64,000 nucleotides of DNA, from contig JAFLBH010000003.1 of assembly GCA_017303905.1 (NCBI GenBank), forward strand, positions 1 through 64,000, in the 5' to 3' direction. A program made the translations under genes and the position numbers. The DNA is from Bacteroidota bacterium. GTDB lineage: Bacteria > Bacteroidota > Bacteroidia > B-17B0 > Aurantibacillaceae. This document shows positions 35,487-44,908 of the stretch, in pieces (within the stretch, counting starts at the first letter, position 1; each line of letters begins with the position of its first letter). A model generated the notes under the pieces. That model had not been told where the DNA came from. It saw only the letters and a program-made list of their open reading frames with translations, and made no database searches.

Positions 35487-38400
35487 ATGCTTCACTTTTC
35501 AAGACTCAAAATATTCGTTTTCCTATGGATTGCAGGCTTTACGGTTAACGCACAAAAAGGCAATTATTTCATACATAATTATCTTCCGTCGCAATATCAG
35601 GCAGCCGATCAAAACCGCAGCATACTACAGGATATGTATGGTAGAGTTTTTGTTGCTAATAATGATGGTTTTTTGGTTAATAACGGTGCCGAATGGGATA
35701 AGTATGGTTTACCATTTTTATGTTTATCGCTCGGAAAAGATGCCAATGAAGATATTTTTATTGCCGGAGATGGTGATTTCGGAAAAATCATTCAAAACAA
35801 AAACGGAGCATTCAAGTTTGAGTCGCTAAAAAATTTATACAAAGATTCCATAAAAAATCTCGGTCGTTTTTGGTCAATCATCACTCTTAAAGGGCATGTT
35901 TATTTTTGCAGTAACCAGGTTATATTAGACTACAATTACAAAAGCATAAAATCAATTTTTCCGGGAGAGGAAGGATTTCATACTTTCTTTAAAATTGAAG
36001 ATAAATTTATATTACGTGAAAAAGGTGTTGGATTAAAAATTCTTTCCGCCGGCAACGAATTTACTTTACTGAAAGGTGGAGATATTTTTGCAGATAACGC
36101 GAATCCGGTTCGTGCAATTATCAAAGGCGAAAATTGCCATTATATTGTAACGCCACAATCACTATACAAATTTAATTTCAATAAGGTATTACCTGAATTA
36201 TCTACCGTTGAAAAGATCAACTCTCCTCTCAATTCATGGTTATCAGAAAAAACAGTTTACTGTGCAGAATCCATTGGTAATTCCTATTTCGCATTTGGCT
36301 CTGTAAGTGGAGGTTTGCTCATTACAGATAAAAATTTCAACCCGATTAATCAAATCAATACCGGAAACACACTACAAGACGATGGCGTAAACTACATTTA
36401 CAATGACAATCAAGGGCACATTTGGCTGGCACTTGCAAAGGGTATTAGTTTAATTGAGTTTAATAGTCCGATTACACGTTTTACAAAAAGTGAAGGCATC
36501 ATCGGCACTATCGAATCATGTGAATTTTTTAATGACGGCGCATTTTTAGCTACGGATAAAGGATTGTTGTCATACAATAATTCTACTCAAAAATTTGAAA
36601 ACACCAATATAACCGAAGCCTCCTGGTGCTTATACAAACTGAATGATTTTTTACTGGCCGGAACTAATTACGGACTGTATATCTATAATGGAAAAACATT
36701 TGATTTAATTTATGAAACACCCAGTGCTATTCATGCCATTTATTATCATTCGCCAACTCAATCGCTTTATTTGGGCACCGAAACCGGATTTGTAAGAGGT
36801 ACGATTGAACAAAAGAAATTTAAAAGCATTAATGAAAACTTTGAAATCAACGGAGATATCAGAACAATTGAAGGAGATAACGACAATGTGTACATGGGCA
36901 CTACCTTAAACGGAATTTATTATGAAAATTTAAAAAAGTCTGAGTTAAAACTACTCTCCAGGGAAAATGGCTTACCTAGTCTGAATGAAAATTATGTGTT
37001 TAAATACGGCAAAGAAATTTTAGTGGTAACAGATGCCGGTATTTACGCTATATCAAACAAAAACGAATCGATAACCGTAAAACCTGACGAACGCTTATTA
37101 CGATTAAACAAAACATTCAGCATATCAAGAACTGCTTCTATTGACAAGGAATTATGGTTGACCGCAAAATTAAAAACAGATCCAAAAGCACCTGAAGCAT
37201 TAATGTGTCTTGAGCTTAAGGGTAATGAATTCAAGATTAAACCCACACAACTTTCGCGTATTAAAGAATCTGATACCAAATCATTTTGTGTAGGTGATTC
37301 ATTGATTTATATCGGAACAAACAATGGCTTATATTGCTATGACCTTAGCATTAAACCAAAATCATACGGATTAAATACATTTATTAATAATTTAAACTTC
37401 GGCACTGACACTACTCTGCATTTCTTTAACATTCACCCACTCACTCAACTTAATACTGTTCAGTTAAGTTATAACAGCTCTATTGAGATTCGTTTAGGCG
37501 CTTCTGATTACATTGACAAAAACGAATTATTGTTTTCATATTACTTAGTTGGTCGCGATACAGGATTCAGCGCCTTTTCAAACAATAAAAAAATCATTTT
37601 AGAATATTTACATGAAGGTGACTATACTTTCATTGTGAAATCGAAAAATATTTTGGGAATTGAAGGGCAAGAAATAAAAATAAATTTTCAGATTCTTCCG
37701 CCATGGTATCGTACCTGGTGGGCTTATACCATTTACATACTCGCTCTAATCGCGTTAATTTATCTCATAATAAAACTTAATCTTAAGCGCTTGCGTGAGC
37801 AAAATATTAAACTCGAAAATATCATTACCGACAGAACCAAAGAAATCAATGCGCAAAAATTATTGATTGAACATAAAAACCGAGAAATCACCGATAGTAT
37901 CAATTACGCTAAGGGTATACAAGATTCCATCTTGCCAAGTATTAATGAAATTAAAAAAGTTTGGAAAGAGTTATTTATCTTCTTTAAGCCTAAAGATATT
38001 GTAAGCGGTGATTTTTATTGGTTTAAACAAATAAACGCCGATGAATTTTTAATTGCATGTGCCGATTGCACCGGACATGGCGTACCGGGTGGATTTATGA
38101 GCATGATTTGTTCGGACAAACTTAATGACGCGACAAGAGAATCTACTCAGCCGGATAAAATTCTTTATTTAGCTAATAACAGCATTAAAGAAACATTACG
38201 TCAGCAAAGTGAAGGAAAGAGCAAAGACGGAATGGAAATTTGTTTGATAAAAGTAAATGTAAAAACCAAAGAAGTTGTTTATGCGGGCGCTAATCGCCAA
38301 CTCTGGATTATTGAAGCGGGAGATTCTGAAGTAAAGGAACTAAAACCAACAAAAGCAAGTATTGCCAGCTTTACGGAATTTAATTTTAAGTATGAAGCCT

Positions 38401-38636
38401 CTGTGTTAAAGTTGAAAGAAGGCGATTCATTGTATCTTACAAGTGACGGTTATCCTGATCAATTTGGCGGCCGCGACGGTAAAAAATACATGAGTAAAAA
38501 TTTCAAAAACTATTTACTTAGCATTAACCATTTACCGATGCATCAGCAAGAAAAAATGGTGCGCGAAAACATCATCAACTGGATGGGAGATTTTGAACAA
38601 GTAGATGACTTGTTGGTGATTGGAATCAAATTATAA
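35487..38636 (+). CDS. Periplasmic propeller sensor with SpoIIE-type PP2C phosphatase output
   Basis: A 1049-residue one-protein signalling system. Signal peptide about 1-22. The periplasmic part (about 23-640) has propeller blades of the two-component-regulator type (NDNQGHIWLALAKGISLI, LLAGTNYGLYIYNG, YLGTETGFVRG). A Y_Y_Y-like domain lies at 680-745 (YLHEGDYTFIVKSKN). A transmembrane helix (WWAYTIYILALIALIYLIIK) and a coiled coil (about 770-815) follow. The cytoplasmic PP2C/SpoIIE domain has the metal residues in DIVSGDFYWF, ADCTGHGVPGGFMSM and TSDGYPDQFGG. It would dephosphorylate a phosphoprotein, often an anti-sigma antagonist, but no partner is nearby. ATG 35487 is chosen over an in-frame TTG at 35481. 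Confidence 0.9.
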   Translation: MLHFSRLKIFVFLWIAGFTVNAQKGNYFIHNYLPSQYQAADQNRSILQDMYGRVFVANNDGFLVNNGAEWDKYGLPFLCLSLGKDANEDIFIAGDGDFGKIIQNKNGAFKFESLKNLYKDSIKNLGRFWSIITLKGHVYFCSNQVILDYNYKSIKSIFPGEEGFHTFFKIEDKFILREKGVGLKILSAGNEFTLLKGGDIFADNANPVRAIIKGENCHYIVTPQSLYKFNFNKVLPELSTVEKINSPLNSWLSEKTVYCAESIGNSYFAFGSVSGGLLITDKNFNPINQINTGNTLQDDGVNYIYNDNQGHIWLALAKGISLIEFNSPITRFTKSEGIIGTIESCEFFNDGAFLATDKGLLSYNNSTQKFENTNITEASWCLYKLNDFLLAGTNYGLYIYNGKTFDLIYETPSAIHAIYYHSPTQSLYLGTETGFVRGTIEQKKFKSINENFEINGDIRTIEGDNDNVYMGTTLNGIYYENLKKSELKLLSRENGLPSLNENYVFKYGKEILVVTDAGIYAISNKNESITVKPDERLLRLNKTFSISRTASIDKELWLTAKLKTDPKAPEALMCLELKGNEFKIKPTQLSRIKESDTKSFCVGDSLIYIGTNNGLYCYDLSIKPKSYGLNTFINNLNFGTDTTLHFFNIHPLTQLNTVQLSYNSSIEIRLGASDYIDKNELLFSYYLVGRDTGFSAFSNNKKIILEYLHEGDYTFIVKSKNILGIEGQEIKINFQILPPWYRTWWAYTIYILALIALIYLIIKLNLKRLREQNIKLENIITDRTKEINAQKLLIEHKNREITDSINYAKGIQDSILPSINEIKKVWKELFIFFKPKDIVSGDFYWFKQINADEFLIACADCTGHGVPGGFMSMICSDKLNDATRESTQPDKILYLANNSIKETLRQQSEGKSKDGMEICLIKVNVKTKEVVYAGANRQLWIIEAGDSEVKELKPTKASIASFTEFNFKYEASVLKLKEGDSLYLTSDGYPDQFGGRDGKKYMSKNFKNYLLSINHLPMHQQEKMVRENIINWMGDFEQVDDLLVIGIKL

Positions 38637-38642
38637 ATCAAT

Positions 38643-38675
38643 AAAAAACCCCGGCATTTCTGTCGGGGTCTTTTT
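38643..38675. terminator. Bidirectional terminator between the SpoIIE-type gene and rplT
   Basis: ACCCCG and CGGGGT pair around a 10-nt loop, with AAAAA before and CTTTTT after. It serves both convergent genes. Confidence 0.85.
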
Positions 38676-38694
38676 GTACCAATAAATAGTGAAA

Positions 38695-39039
38695 TTATTT
38701 TACTGAGTTAACTACAGCTTTAAAAGCTTCCGGGTGATTCATTGCTAAATCAGCTAAAACCTTACGATTTAACTTTAAACCTTTAGCATTTAATTTACCG
38801 ATAAACTCAGAGTAGCTCATACCGTGTTCGCGAACACCGGCATTAATACGCTGAATCCATAAACCGCGCATAGTGCGCTTTTTATCTTTACGATCGCGGT
38901 AAGCGTAGATTAAACCTTTTTCTAATGTGTTTTTAGCAATGGTCCATACATTACCTCTTGCTCCCCAATAACCTTTTGTAAGGTTTAGGATTTTTTTTCT
39001 GCGAGCCCTGCTGGCTTCGTGATTGACTGAACGTGGCAT
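38695..39039 (-). CDS. rplT: 50S ribosomal protein L20
   Basis: A 114-residue ribosomal protein, full length. It has the typical basic start [19 protein letters not shown], then [27 protein letters not shown] and [14 protein letters not shown]20 is needed for early 50S assembly and in other bacteria represses its own mRNA. It is the last gene of thrS-infC-rpmI-rplT, with 113 nt after rpmI, longer than the other spacers and able to fold. Confidence 0.97.
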   Translation of the reverse strand: MPRSVNHEASRARRKKILNLTKGYWGARGNVWTIAKNTLEKGLIYAYRDRKDKKRTMRGLWIQRINAGVREHGMSYSEFIGKLNAKGLKLNRKVLADLAMNHPEAFKAVVNSVK

Positions 39040-39059
39040 TTTCTTTTCTTTTTTACTTT

Positions 39060-39101
39060 GGAATTCAGTGTCAGTTTTTCTGAGCTTATTGACTGAAATC
39101 C
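39060..39101 (-). promoter_or_regulatory. Structured leader between rpmI and rplT, possible L20 control element
   Basis: GGAATTCAGT and ACTGAAATCC form a 10-bp stem with one mismatch, with a small inner hairpin TCAG-TTTTT-CTGA. It lies about 20 nt before the rplT start. L20 autoregulation is established in E. coli and Bacillus; its presence here is inference. Confidence 0.35.
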
Positions 39102-39152
39102 GGGTTAAACATTTGTTTTTTTAATTAACCGATCTCGATAATTTTAATTGGA

Positions 39153-39353
39153 TTATTTACCTAAGCAAAGTAACATTTTTACGTTACCTAAGTCTTCTTT
39201 ACTTACAATCGCCATCTTACCTAAACCGCGTTTACGGTCTTTTTCTTTCTTGGTAAGGATGTGGTTTTTGAAAGCCTTCTTCCTTTTAATCTTACCGGTT
39301 CCAGTGAAAGCGAAACGCTTTTTAGCACTGGAATTTGTTTTCATTTTTGGCAT
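39153..39353 (-). CDS. rpmI: 50S ribosomal protein L35
   Basis: A 66-residue basic ribosomal protein with the family start [24 protein letters not shown] and the end [12 protein letters not shown]. Full length. It lies 29 nt after infC in the conserved order infC-rpmI-rplT. Confidence 0.96.
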   Translation of the reverse strand: MPKMKTNSSAKKRFAFTGTGKIKRKKAFKNHILTKKEKDRKRGLGKMAIVSKEDLGNVKMLLCLGK

Positions 39354-39382
39354 TTTCTCTTTTTATATTTATTTATTAGTAC

Positions 39383-40012
39383 TTACTTTTTCTTTGGCGC
39401 AATTACCATTTGCATTTTCTTTCCTTCTAACACCGGCAATTGTTCTGCCTTACCAAACTCCTCTAATTCATTTGCAAAACGTAATAACAATAATTCGCCT
39501 TGTTCTTTAAACACAATCTCACGTCCGCGGAACATTACAATTGCTTTTACTTTACATCCGTCTTTTAAAAACTTGATAGCGTGATTCTTTTTAAAATTGT
39601 AATCATGCTCATCAGTATGTGGTCCGAAACGAATATCCTTTACTACAACCTTTGCAGCTTTCGCTTTTATTTCCTTGGCCTTTTTCTTTAACTCGTAAAG
39701 AAACTTACCATAATCTATCACTTTACAAACCGGCGGATCAACGTTAGGAGCGATTTCTACTAAATCTAAGCCTGCTTCACGGGCAATCTCTAATGCTTTT
39801 CCAATTGGATAAACACCCGCTTCGATATCTTCTCCAACAACACGAACTGTACGAGCTGTAATTCGCTCGTTAATTTTATGTTGTTCTTCTTTTACACCCG
39901 GCCTTTTAAAACCTTCTTTTAAGCCTCTCGGTCTTGGTTTTTGAAAAGGAGTTTCTCCCGGCTTATTCGTGCCTGGAGTTTGGTTTGGTGTTGGTTTTTT
40001 AAAGACGTTAAT
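39383..40012 (-). CDS. infC: Translation initiation factor IF-3, AUU start
   Basis: IF-3 binds the 30S subunit, keeps it free of 50S and checks the start codon. The frame from ATT at 40012 gives 209 residues: a basic Pro-rich N-terminal tail, then [40 protein letters not shown] and the C-terminal domain ([22 protein letters not shown]). No ATG, GTG or TTG lies in frame between the upstream stop and GTG at 39721, which is well inside the conserved fold. A GGAGGT at 40022-40017 sits 4 nt before the ATT. The AUU start is a known autoregulatory device of infC. It lies 15 nt after the thrS stop. Confidence 0.94.
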   Translation of the reverse strand: MNVFKKPTPNQTPGTNKPGETPFQKPRPRGLKEGFKRPGVKEEQHKINERITARTVRVVGEDIEAGVYPIGKALEIAREAGLDLVEIAPNVDPPVCKVIDYGKFLYELKKKAKEIKAKAAKVVVKDIRFGPHTDEHDYNFKKNHAIKFLKDGCKVKAIVMFRGREIVFKEQGELLLLRFANELEEFGKAEQLPVLEGKKMQMVIAPKKK

Positions 40013-40016
40013 AGTA

Positions 40017-40022
40017 ACCTCC
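40017..40022 (-). promoter_or_regulatory. Strong Shine-Dalgarno fixing the infC AUU start
   Basis: GGAGGT on the minus strand, 4 nt before ATT. Such a full match is unusual for Bacteroidota, where most genes here show none, and it supports the non-standard start. Confidence 0.75.
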
Positions 40023-40027
40023 GCTTT

Positions 40028-41974
40028 TTAGTTTAACTTTTGTTTAAAATCGTTTTCTATTGTTGTGTTAATCAATTTGGCAAACTCTTCAATGGTCATT
40101 ACACCAATATCGCCTTTACCATGTTCACGAACTGCAACCTTTCCTTCCGCCTCTTCTTTTTCACCTACAACTAACATATAAGGAATCTTATTTATCTCAT
40201 TGTCCCTTATCTTCTTACCAATCTTTTCGTTGCGGTCGTCAACAAGGCCGCGAATATCGGAATTATTTAGCAATCCTAAAACTTTTTTAGCGTAATCGTT
40301 GTACTTTTCGCTGATTGGTAAAATGGCTACCTGATCAGGCGTTAACCACAACGGGAACTTACCACCACAATGCTCAATTAAAACGGCAATGAATCGCTCC
40401 AAACTGCCAAATGGCGCACGGTGTATCATTACAGGTCTATGTTTCTGATTATCAGACCCAGTATACTCTAATTGGAAGCGCTCAGGAAGGTTATAATCCA
40501 CCTGAATGGTACCCAATTGCCACTTACGGCCAAGGGCATCCTTCACCATAAAGTCTAATTTCGGACCATAAAACGCGGCTTCACCCTCTTCCACTACGGT
40601 TTTTAAACCTTTTTCGGCTGCGCTTTCAATAATCGCCTGCTCAGCCAAATTCCAGTTTTCATCGCTTCCAATATACTTGGTTTTGTTGTTAGGGTCGCGT
40701 AAAGATATTTGAGCGGTGTAATCTTTAAAATCTAAGGCATTGAAAACATACAACACCAAATCAATTACTTTACAAAACTCTTCCTTCACTTGATCCGGAC
40801 GAACGAATAAGTGCGCATCATCTTGTGTAAATCCGCGCACACGGGTTAATCCGTGCAACTCACCATGTTGCTCGTAACGATAAACAGTTCCGAATTCAGC
40901 AAAACGCACCGGTAAATCTTTATAGGATTTAGGAGAGGATTTATAAATTTCACAGTGGTGCGGACAATTCATTGGTTTTAAGAAAAATTGTTCGCCCTCC
41001 TGAGGAGTATTGATAGGCTGAAAAGAATCAGCGCCATATTTTTCATAGTGACCTGAGCACACATATAAATCTTTCAATGCAATATGAGGCGTAACAACCG
41101 GCAAATACCCCGACTTTGTTTGCGCTTTTTGCATGAACTGAATTAAACGCTCACGCAACATGGCTCCTTTTGGTAACCATAATGGCAAACCCAATCCTAC
41201 TTTCTCAGAAAAAGTAAATAACTCTAATTCCTTACCTAATTTACGGTGATCGCGTTTCTTTGCTTCTTCTAATAAGGTTAAATATTCTTTTAACTCCTTA
41301 TCCTTTGGGAAGGTGATACCATAAACACGGGTCAGCTGTTTATTTTTTTCATCACCGCGCCAATAAGCACCGGCTACGCGCAATAATTTTACAGCTTTAA
41401 TAAAACCTGTGTTAGGAATGTGTGGTCCGCGGCATAAATCGGTGAATTCACCTTGCGTATAGAAAGTAATGGAACCGTCGGCTAAGCCATCGATTAATTC
41501 CAATTTATAAGGATCTCCTTTTTCGGTAAAATATTTTATTGCATCCGCTTTCGAAACTTCCTTGCGGATGTATTCATTTTTCTTGGAAGCAAGCTCCATC
41601 ATTTTTTTCTCTACTTGCTCGAGATGATCGGTAGAAAATGTTTTATCGCCGAAGTCGATATCGTAGTAAAAACCATTTTCAACCGGAGGACCGATGGCAA
41701 ATTTTGCGCCCGGAAAAATGCTTTCAATAGCCTCTGCCATTAAATGCGCAGAGCTATGCCACATGGTTTCTTTTCCTTCGGCATCATTCCACGTTAATAA
41801 ACTTAAGGTACAATCGGAGTTGAGCGGACGTGAAGCATCCCATACTTCTCCGTTAACTTTTGCCGATAATACATTGCGTGCTAAACCTTCGCTGATGCTC
41901 AATGCTACTTGCATAGAGGTGGTTCCTTTAGGATATTCGCGAACGGAACCATCTGGTAGTGTTACTTTAATCAT
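40028..41974 (-). CDS. thrS: Threonyl-tRNA synthetase
   Basis: A 648-residue enzyme that charges tRNA-Thr. An N-terminal TGS domain ([19 protein letters not shown]) is followed by the editing domain with the metal-site-like [12 protein letters not shown]. The class II core has [11 protein letters not shown] (zinc Cys), [14 protein letters not shown] (motif 2) and [18 protein letters not shown] (motif 3). The anticodon-binding domain starts near [15 protein letters not shown]. First gene of thrS-infC-rpmI-rplT. A hairpin resembling the tRNA-Thr anticodon arm lies 9 nt before its ATG, suggesting feedback control of translation. Confidence 0.97.
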   Translation of the reverse strand: MIKVTLPDGSVREYPKGTTSMQVALSISEGLARNVLSAKVNGEVWDASRPLNSDCTLSLLTWNDAEGKETMWHSSAHLMAEAIESIFPGAKFAIGPPVENGFYYDIDFGDKTFSTDHLEQVEKKMMELASKKNEYIRKEVSKADAIKYFTEKGDPYKLELIDGLADGSITFYTQGEFTDLCRGPHIPNTGFIKAVKLLRVAGAYWRGDEKNKQLTRVYGITFPKDKELKEYLTLLEEAKKRDHRKLGKELELFTFSEKVGLGLPLWLPKGAMLRERLIQFMQKAQTKSGYLPVVTPHIALKDLYVCSGHYEKYGADSFQPINTPQEGEQFFLKPMNCPHHCEIYKSSPKSYKDLPVRFAEFGTVYRYEQHGELHGLTRVRGFTQDDAHLFVRPDQVKEEFCKVIDLVLYVFNALDFKDYTAQISLRDPNNKTKYIGSDENWNLAEQAIIESAAEKGLKTVVEEGEAAFYGPKLDFMVKDALGRKWQLGTIQVDYNLPERFQLEYTGSDNQKHRPVMIHRAPFGSLERFIAVLIEHCGGKFPLWLTPDQVAILPISEKYNDYAKKVLGLLNNSDIRGLVDDRNEKIGKKIRDNEINKIPYMLVVGEKEEAEGKVAVREHGKGDIGVMTIEEFAKLINTTIENDFKQKLN

Positions 41975-41983
41975 AATGTTGGC

Positions 41984-42000
41984 CCCACTTACAACGTGGG
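41984..42000 (-). promoter_or_regulatory. thrS leader hairpin mimicking the tRNA-Thr(UGU) anticodon arm
   Basis: On the mRNA strand CCCAC-GUUGUAA-GUGGG makes a 5-bp stem with a 7-nt loop, exactly the geometry of an anticodon arm. Loop position 33 is U, positions 34-36 are UGU (the Thr anticodon that reads ACA), and 37-38 are AA. The loop differs from the E. coli tRNA-Thr(UGU) loop CUUGUAA, as I recall it, only at position 32. The stem ends 9 nt before the AUG, so bound ThrRS would block ribosomes. It is not followed by a U-run on this strand, so it is not a terminator of thrS-sense transcripts. Confidence 0.6.
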
Positions 42001-42016
42001 TTTAAATTTAGGGTAA

Positions 42017-42049
42017 CAAAGATAATATATTTTAGGAAACAGACATCAA
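42017..42049 (-). promoter_or_regulatory. Predicted thrS operon promoter
   Basis: On the minus strand TATCTTTG (42024-42017) fits TAnnTTTG fully; a TTG lies 22 nt upstream of it. Transcription would start near 42012, giving a leader of about 38 nt that includes the anticodon-like hairpin. Confidence 0.5.
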
Positions 42050-42156
42050 CAAAACAACCACTTATTTGAAATACCTAACCATATATTAGAACTGCTATAA
42101 CTTCTAATAAAAACCAAAGTATAATTGTATAAGAACAATCTTTAAACCATCCTTAT

Positions 42157-44898
42157 ATGAGAAAACTTCTACTCCTTTTATTATTGGTTTCAGCGAAATT
42201 GGTAATAAGCCAGAATGGTTTTACCACCTACTCTACTGTACTTCCGGCAGGTGCACCACCATCCACTCAAAACTGTATTTATGTAGACAATGCCGGTAAA
42301 GTGTGGATTGGATATACTTCAGTTGCCACAGGTGCAGTTGCTTTTGCAGTTTATAATCCTACAACGACTGCCTGGACTTTCTACAATAAAACAAATACGC
42401 CTGCTTTACCTTCTAATGTAGTAAAATGTTTTAAAGAGGATAATCTAGGAAATATGTGGATAGGAACCAATTTGGGATTGGTTAAGTATGACGGCGCAAA
42501 CTTTTACACTTTTACTATTGGCAATGGGTTACCTTCAAATTACATTTACAGTCTTGAATGGGTAAACAATATGCTTTACATAGGTACTTTTAATGGCGGG
42601 TTATCAAGGTATGATGGTAGCGTCTTTACAAATTACAATTCCGGTAATTCTCTCTTTCCGATAGGTACAATTCATTCCATAAAAGCCGAGAACCCAAATA
42701 AGTTATGGACTATTACTTCAAACCAACTTGTTGAATTCAATATTAACTCAACCTATACATCAACATCATATTCTATATCTGTTGCAACTCCAACGTCAAA
42801 TATTTTTACTGATGTTTACATAGATGCTTTTGGAAATAAGTGGTTAGCTGGTTTCGATGGGCCAGTTAAATATAACAGCTCTGGTTTTACATATTTCAAT
42901 AATATGTTTCCTGACCTTCCAAATACATTTAGCAGTGCTGGAAATATCGTAAAAGGCCCGAATAACGGAGCATTAGTTTTAGGCACTTATGACGGAAATT
43001 ATCCTTATTTAGCAGAGTTCTTGTCAAATAATAAAATAGAATATTATACTCCGCCTTCGAATTTAAAGCCATTAAGATTCTTCTATAATTATTTCGGAAA
43101 AATTTATTTCCTAAATTCAATAAACACTGCTTCTACTACCAGTTTCATTGTTTTTGATAAAGCAAATTACTCTGCGATTAAAGCATTCGATCAAAACCCT
43201 ATTGGGGTTACCAATAACAATTATAAATTCCTCGATATCAACCGCGTTAAGACGGGTATATACAACAGAGGAGATATGTTTTGGGATATTGCAGCCTACG
43301 GTACTGCGAATTATTTGGTTCCAACTCCAAATGTATTACCCTATGGGCCAAGCTCTGAATTTGCATCTGCTTTATGGATAGGAGGCTTGGATGCTTCCAA
43401 TCAATTACACATTGCTGCTCAAACATACCGACAAAGCGGGAATGATTTTTGGCCAGGACCACTTGACACCATCAATGGTGGAGCTGATACATTGAGCGCC
43501 TTGAATTATGATCATATCTGGAAAGTGAGTTATACAGATATCAATAATTTTATCACACAATTCAATGCTGGGAATGTACCTCTTACTTATACTCCAACAC
43601 CTGACATTGTAAACTGGCCCGCGCACGGTACAGGAAACAAAGCTAAAAACTTAGCACCTTTCGTAGATGTTAACGGAGATGGCATTTACAATTGGCAACA
43701 AGGGGATTATCCGAAAATTAAAGGCGATCAAACTCTCTATTTCATCTTTAATGATAAACTAGGCAATCATCAGGAGAGCGGCGGTTTACCATTGGGCGTA
43801 GAAATTCATTGTATGGCTTACGCTTATGGCTGTCCGAATGTCATCAATGGCCGCAATGAATTAGCCTACACCACTTTTTACGATTATAAAATTCATAACC
43901 GCAGTAATAATAATTACCACGATATGTATGTGTCACACTGGAGCGATGCTGATTTAGGAAATTACGTGGATGATTACATTGGAAGCAGCATACACGATAA
44001 TTTAGGTTTTATTTATAACTCAGATGCAGATGATAGTGGGTTTTCTGGTGCCTCAGGTTATGATTTATATCCACCCGCTTGCGGTCGAACTATTTTAAAA
44101 GGTCCGCTTGCCACTTCAGGAGATTTGATTGATAATGATAACGACAGTATCATAGACGAACCGGGGGAACGATGCTTACTAAATGTGTTTAATTATTACA
44201 ATAACAACATTGGTTCATTTCCTATAGCTACTACAAATCCTTCTAGTCCATATCACATTCATAATTATATGCGAGGCTATTGGAAAGACAGTACCAGTTT
44301 TACCTGCGGAGGCAATGCGTTTGGCGGTACAACTCCAACTAAATTTGTGTACCCGTGGATGAATTACCAAAACAACCCTTGTACAACTAACTGGACAGAA
44401 CTCAGTGCCGGTAACCTTCCCGGAGACCGAAGGTACATAGTAAGCAGCGGTCCGTTTAATTTACCCTCCAAAGGACAAACTGAATTTGAAGTAGCTTTGG
44501 TTTGGTCGGTGGATAGTGCTGCAACCAGCAACAGAAACATTGCCAGTGCTAACAAACTGATTCAGGATGCGCGCAAAGTAAGAAGTTTTTACAACGGACC
44601 AATTCCGAATTGTTTACAGAAAATTAATATTGGCATAAAAGAAAATGAAAGTATTAATCATTTAATTGGCTTGTACCCAAATCCTGCGCAATCCTATCTG
44701 CAAATTTCAAGTGATGTGGAATTAGGAAAATGCGATTACAGTATAATGGATGTAACAGGACGTACCATAAAAACCGGACACCTGAGTGATTTGAGTCAGA
44801 GTACCATTAATATTAACGAGTTAAATGCGGGAATTTACTTTTTGAATCTTAACTTTAATAGTAACCAAAAAGCTATTAAAAAGTTTGTGAAGCAATAA
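42157..44898 (+). CDS. Secreted propeller protein with T9SS type-A sorting domain, tandem paralog 1
   Basis: A 913-residue secreted protein, first of three tandem paralogs. Signal peptide 1-19 (MRKLLLLLLLVSAKLVIS). Residues 20-350 are propeller blades of the two-component-regulator type (GKVWIGY, GNMWIGTNLGLVKYDG, LYIGTFNGGLSRYDG). Residues 370-820 form a domain shared by the three: NRGDMFWD, SALWIGGLDASNQLHIAAQ, FWPGPLD, calcium-loop-like DVNGDGIYN, YPKIKGDQTLYFIFND and DNDNDSIIDE. The last ~75 residues are a type-A sorting domain (LYPNPAQSYLQI, VTGRTIKTG, GIYFLNLN). The middle domain occurs in other Bacteroidota secreted proteins; I know no function for it. Confidence 0.9.
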   Translation: MRKLLLLLLLVSAKLVISQNGFTTYSTVLPAGAPPSTQNCIYVDNAGKVWIGYTSVATGAVAFAVYNPTTTAWTFYNKTNTPALPSNVVKCFKEDNLGNMWIGTNLGLVKYDGANFYTFTIGNGLPSNYIYSLEWVNNMLYIGTFNGGLSRYDGSVFTNYNSGNSLFPIGTIHSIKAENPNKLWTITSNQLVEFNINSTYTSTSYSISVATPTSNIFTDVYIDAFGNKWLAGFDGPVKYNSSGFTYFNNMFPDLPNTFSSAGNIVKGPNNGALVLGTYDGNYPYLAEFLSNNKIEYYTPPSNLKPLRFFYNYFGKIYFLNSINTASTTSFIVFDKANYSAIKAFDQNPIGVTNNNYKFLDINRVKTGIYNRGDMFWDIAAYGTANYLVPTPNVLPYGPSSEFASALWIGGLDASNQLHIAAQTYRQSGNDFWPGPLDTINGGADTLSALNYDHIWKVSYTDINNFITQFNAGNVPLTYTPTPDIVNWPAHGTGNKAKNLAPFVDVNGDGIYNWQQGDYPKIKGDQTLYFIFNDKLGNHQESGGLPLGVEIHCMAYAYGCPNVINGRNELAYTTFYDYKIHNRSNNNYHDMYVSHWSDADLGNYVDDYIGSSIHDNLGFIYNSDADDSGFSGASGYDLYPPACGRTILKGPLATSGDLIDNDNDSIIDEPGERCLLNVFNYYNNNIGSFPIATTNPSSPYHIHNYMRGYWKDSTSFTCGGNAFGGTTPTKFVYPWMNYQNNPCTTNWTELSAGNLPGDRRYIVSSGPFNLPSKGQTEFEVALVWSVDSAATSNRNIASANKLIQDARKVRSFYNGPIPNCLQKINIGIKENESINHLIGLYPNPAQSYLQISSDVELGKCDYSIMDVTGRTIKTGHLSDLSQSTININELNAGIYFLNLNFNSNQKAIKKFVKQ

Positions 44899-44908
44899 AC
44901 TTAAACCC

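Noticed and set aside
35440-35829. Overlapping frame at the start of the SpoIIE-type gene
   Set aside because: It overlaps the phosphatase gene in another frame and shows no domain or signal.
39383-39721. Short infC from GTG at 39721
   Set aside because: It would remove the whole conserved N-terminal domain of IF-3, which continues in frame to the ATT at 40012.
41984-42010. The thrS leader hairpin as a plus-strand terminator
   Set aside because: No plus-strand gene lies upstream; the plus-strand sequence after the stem (TTTAAATTT) is only a weak T-run.
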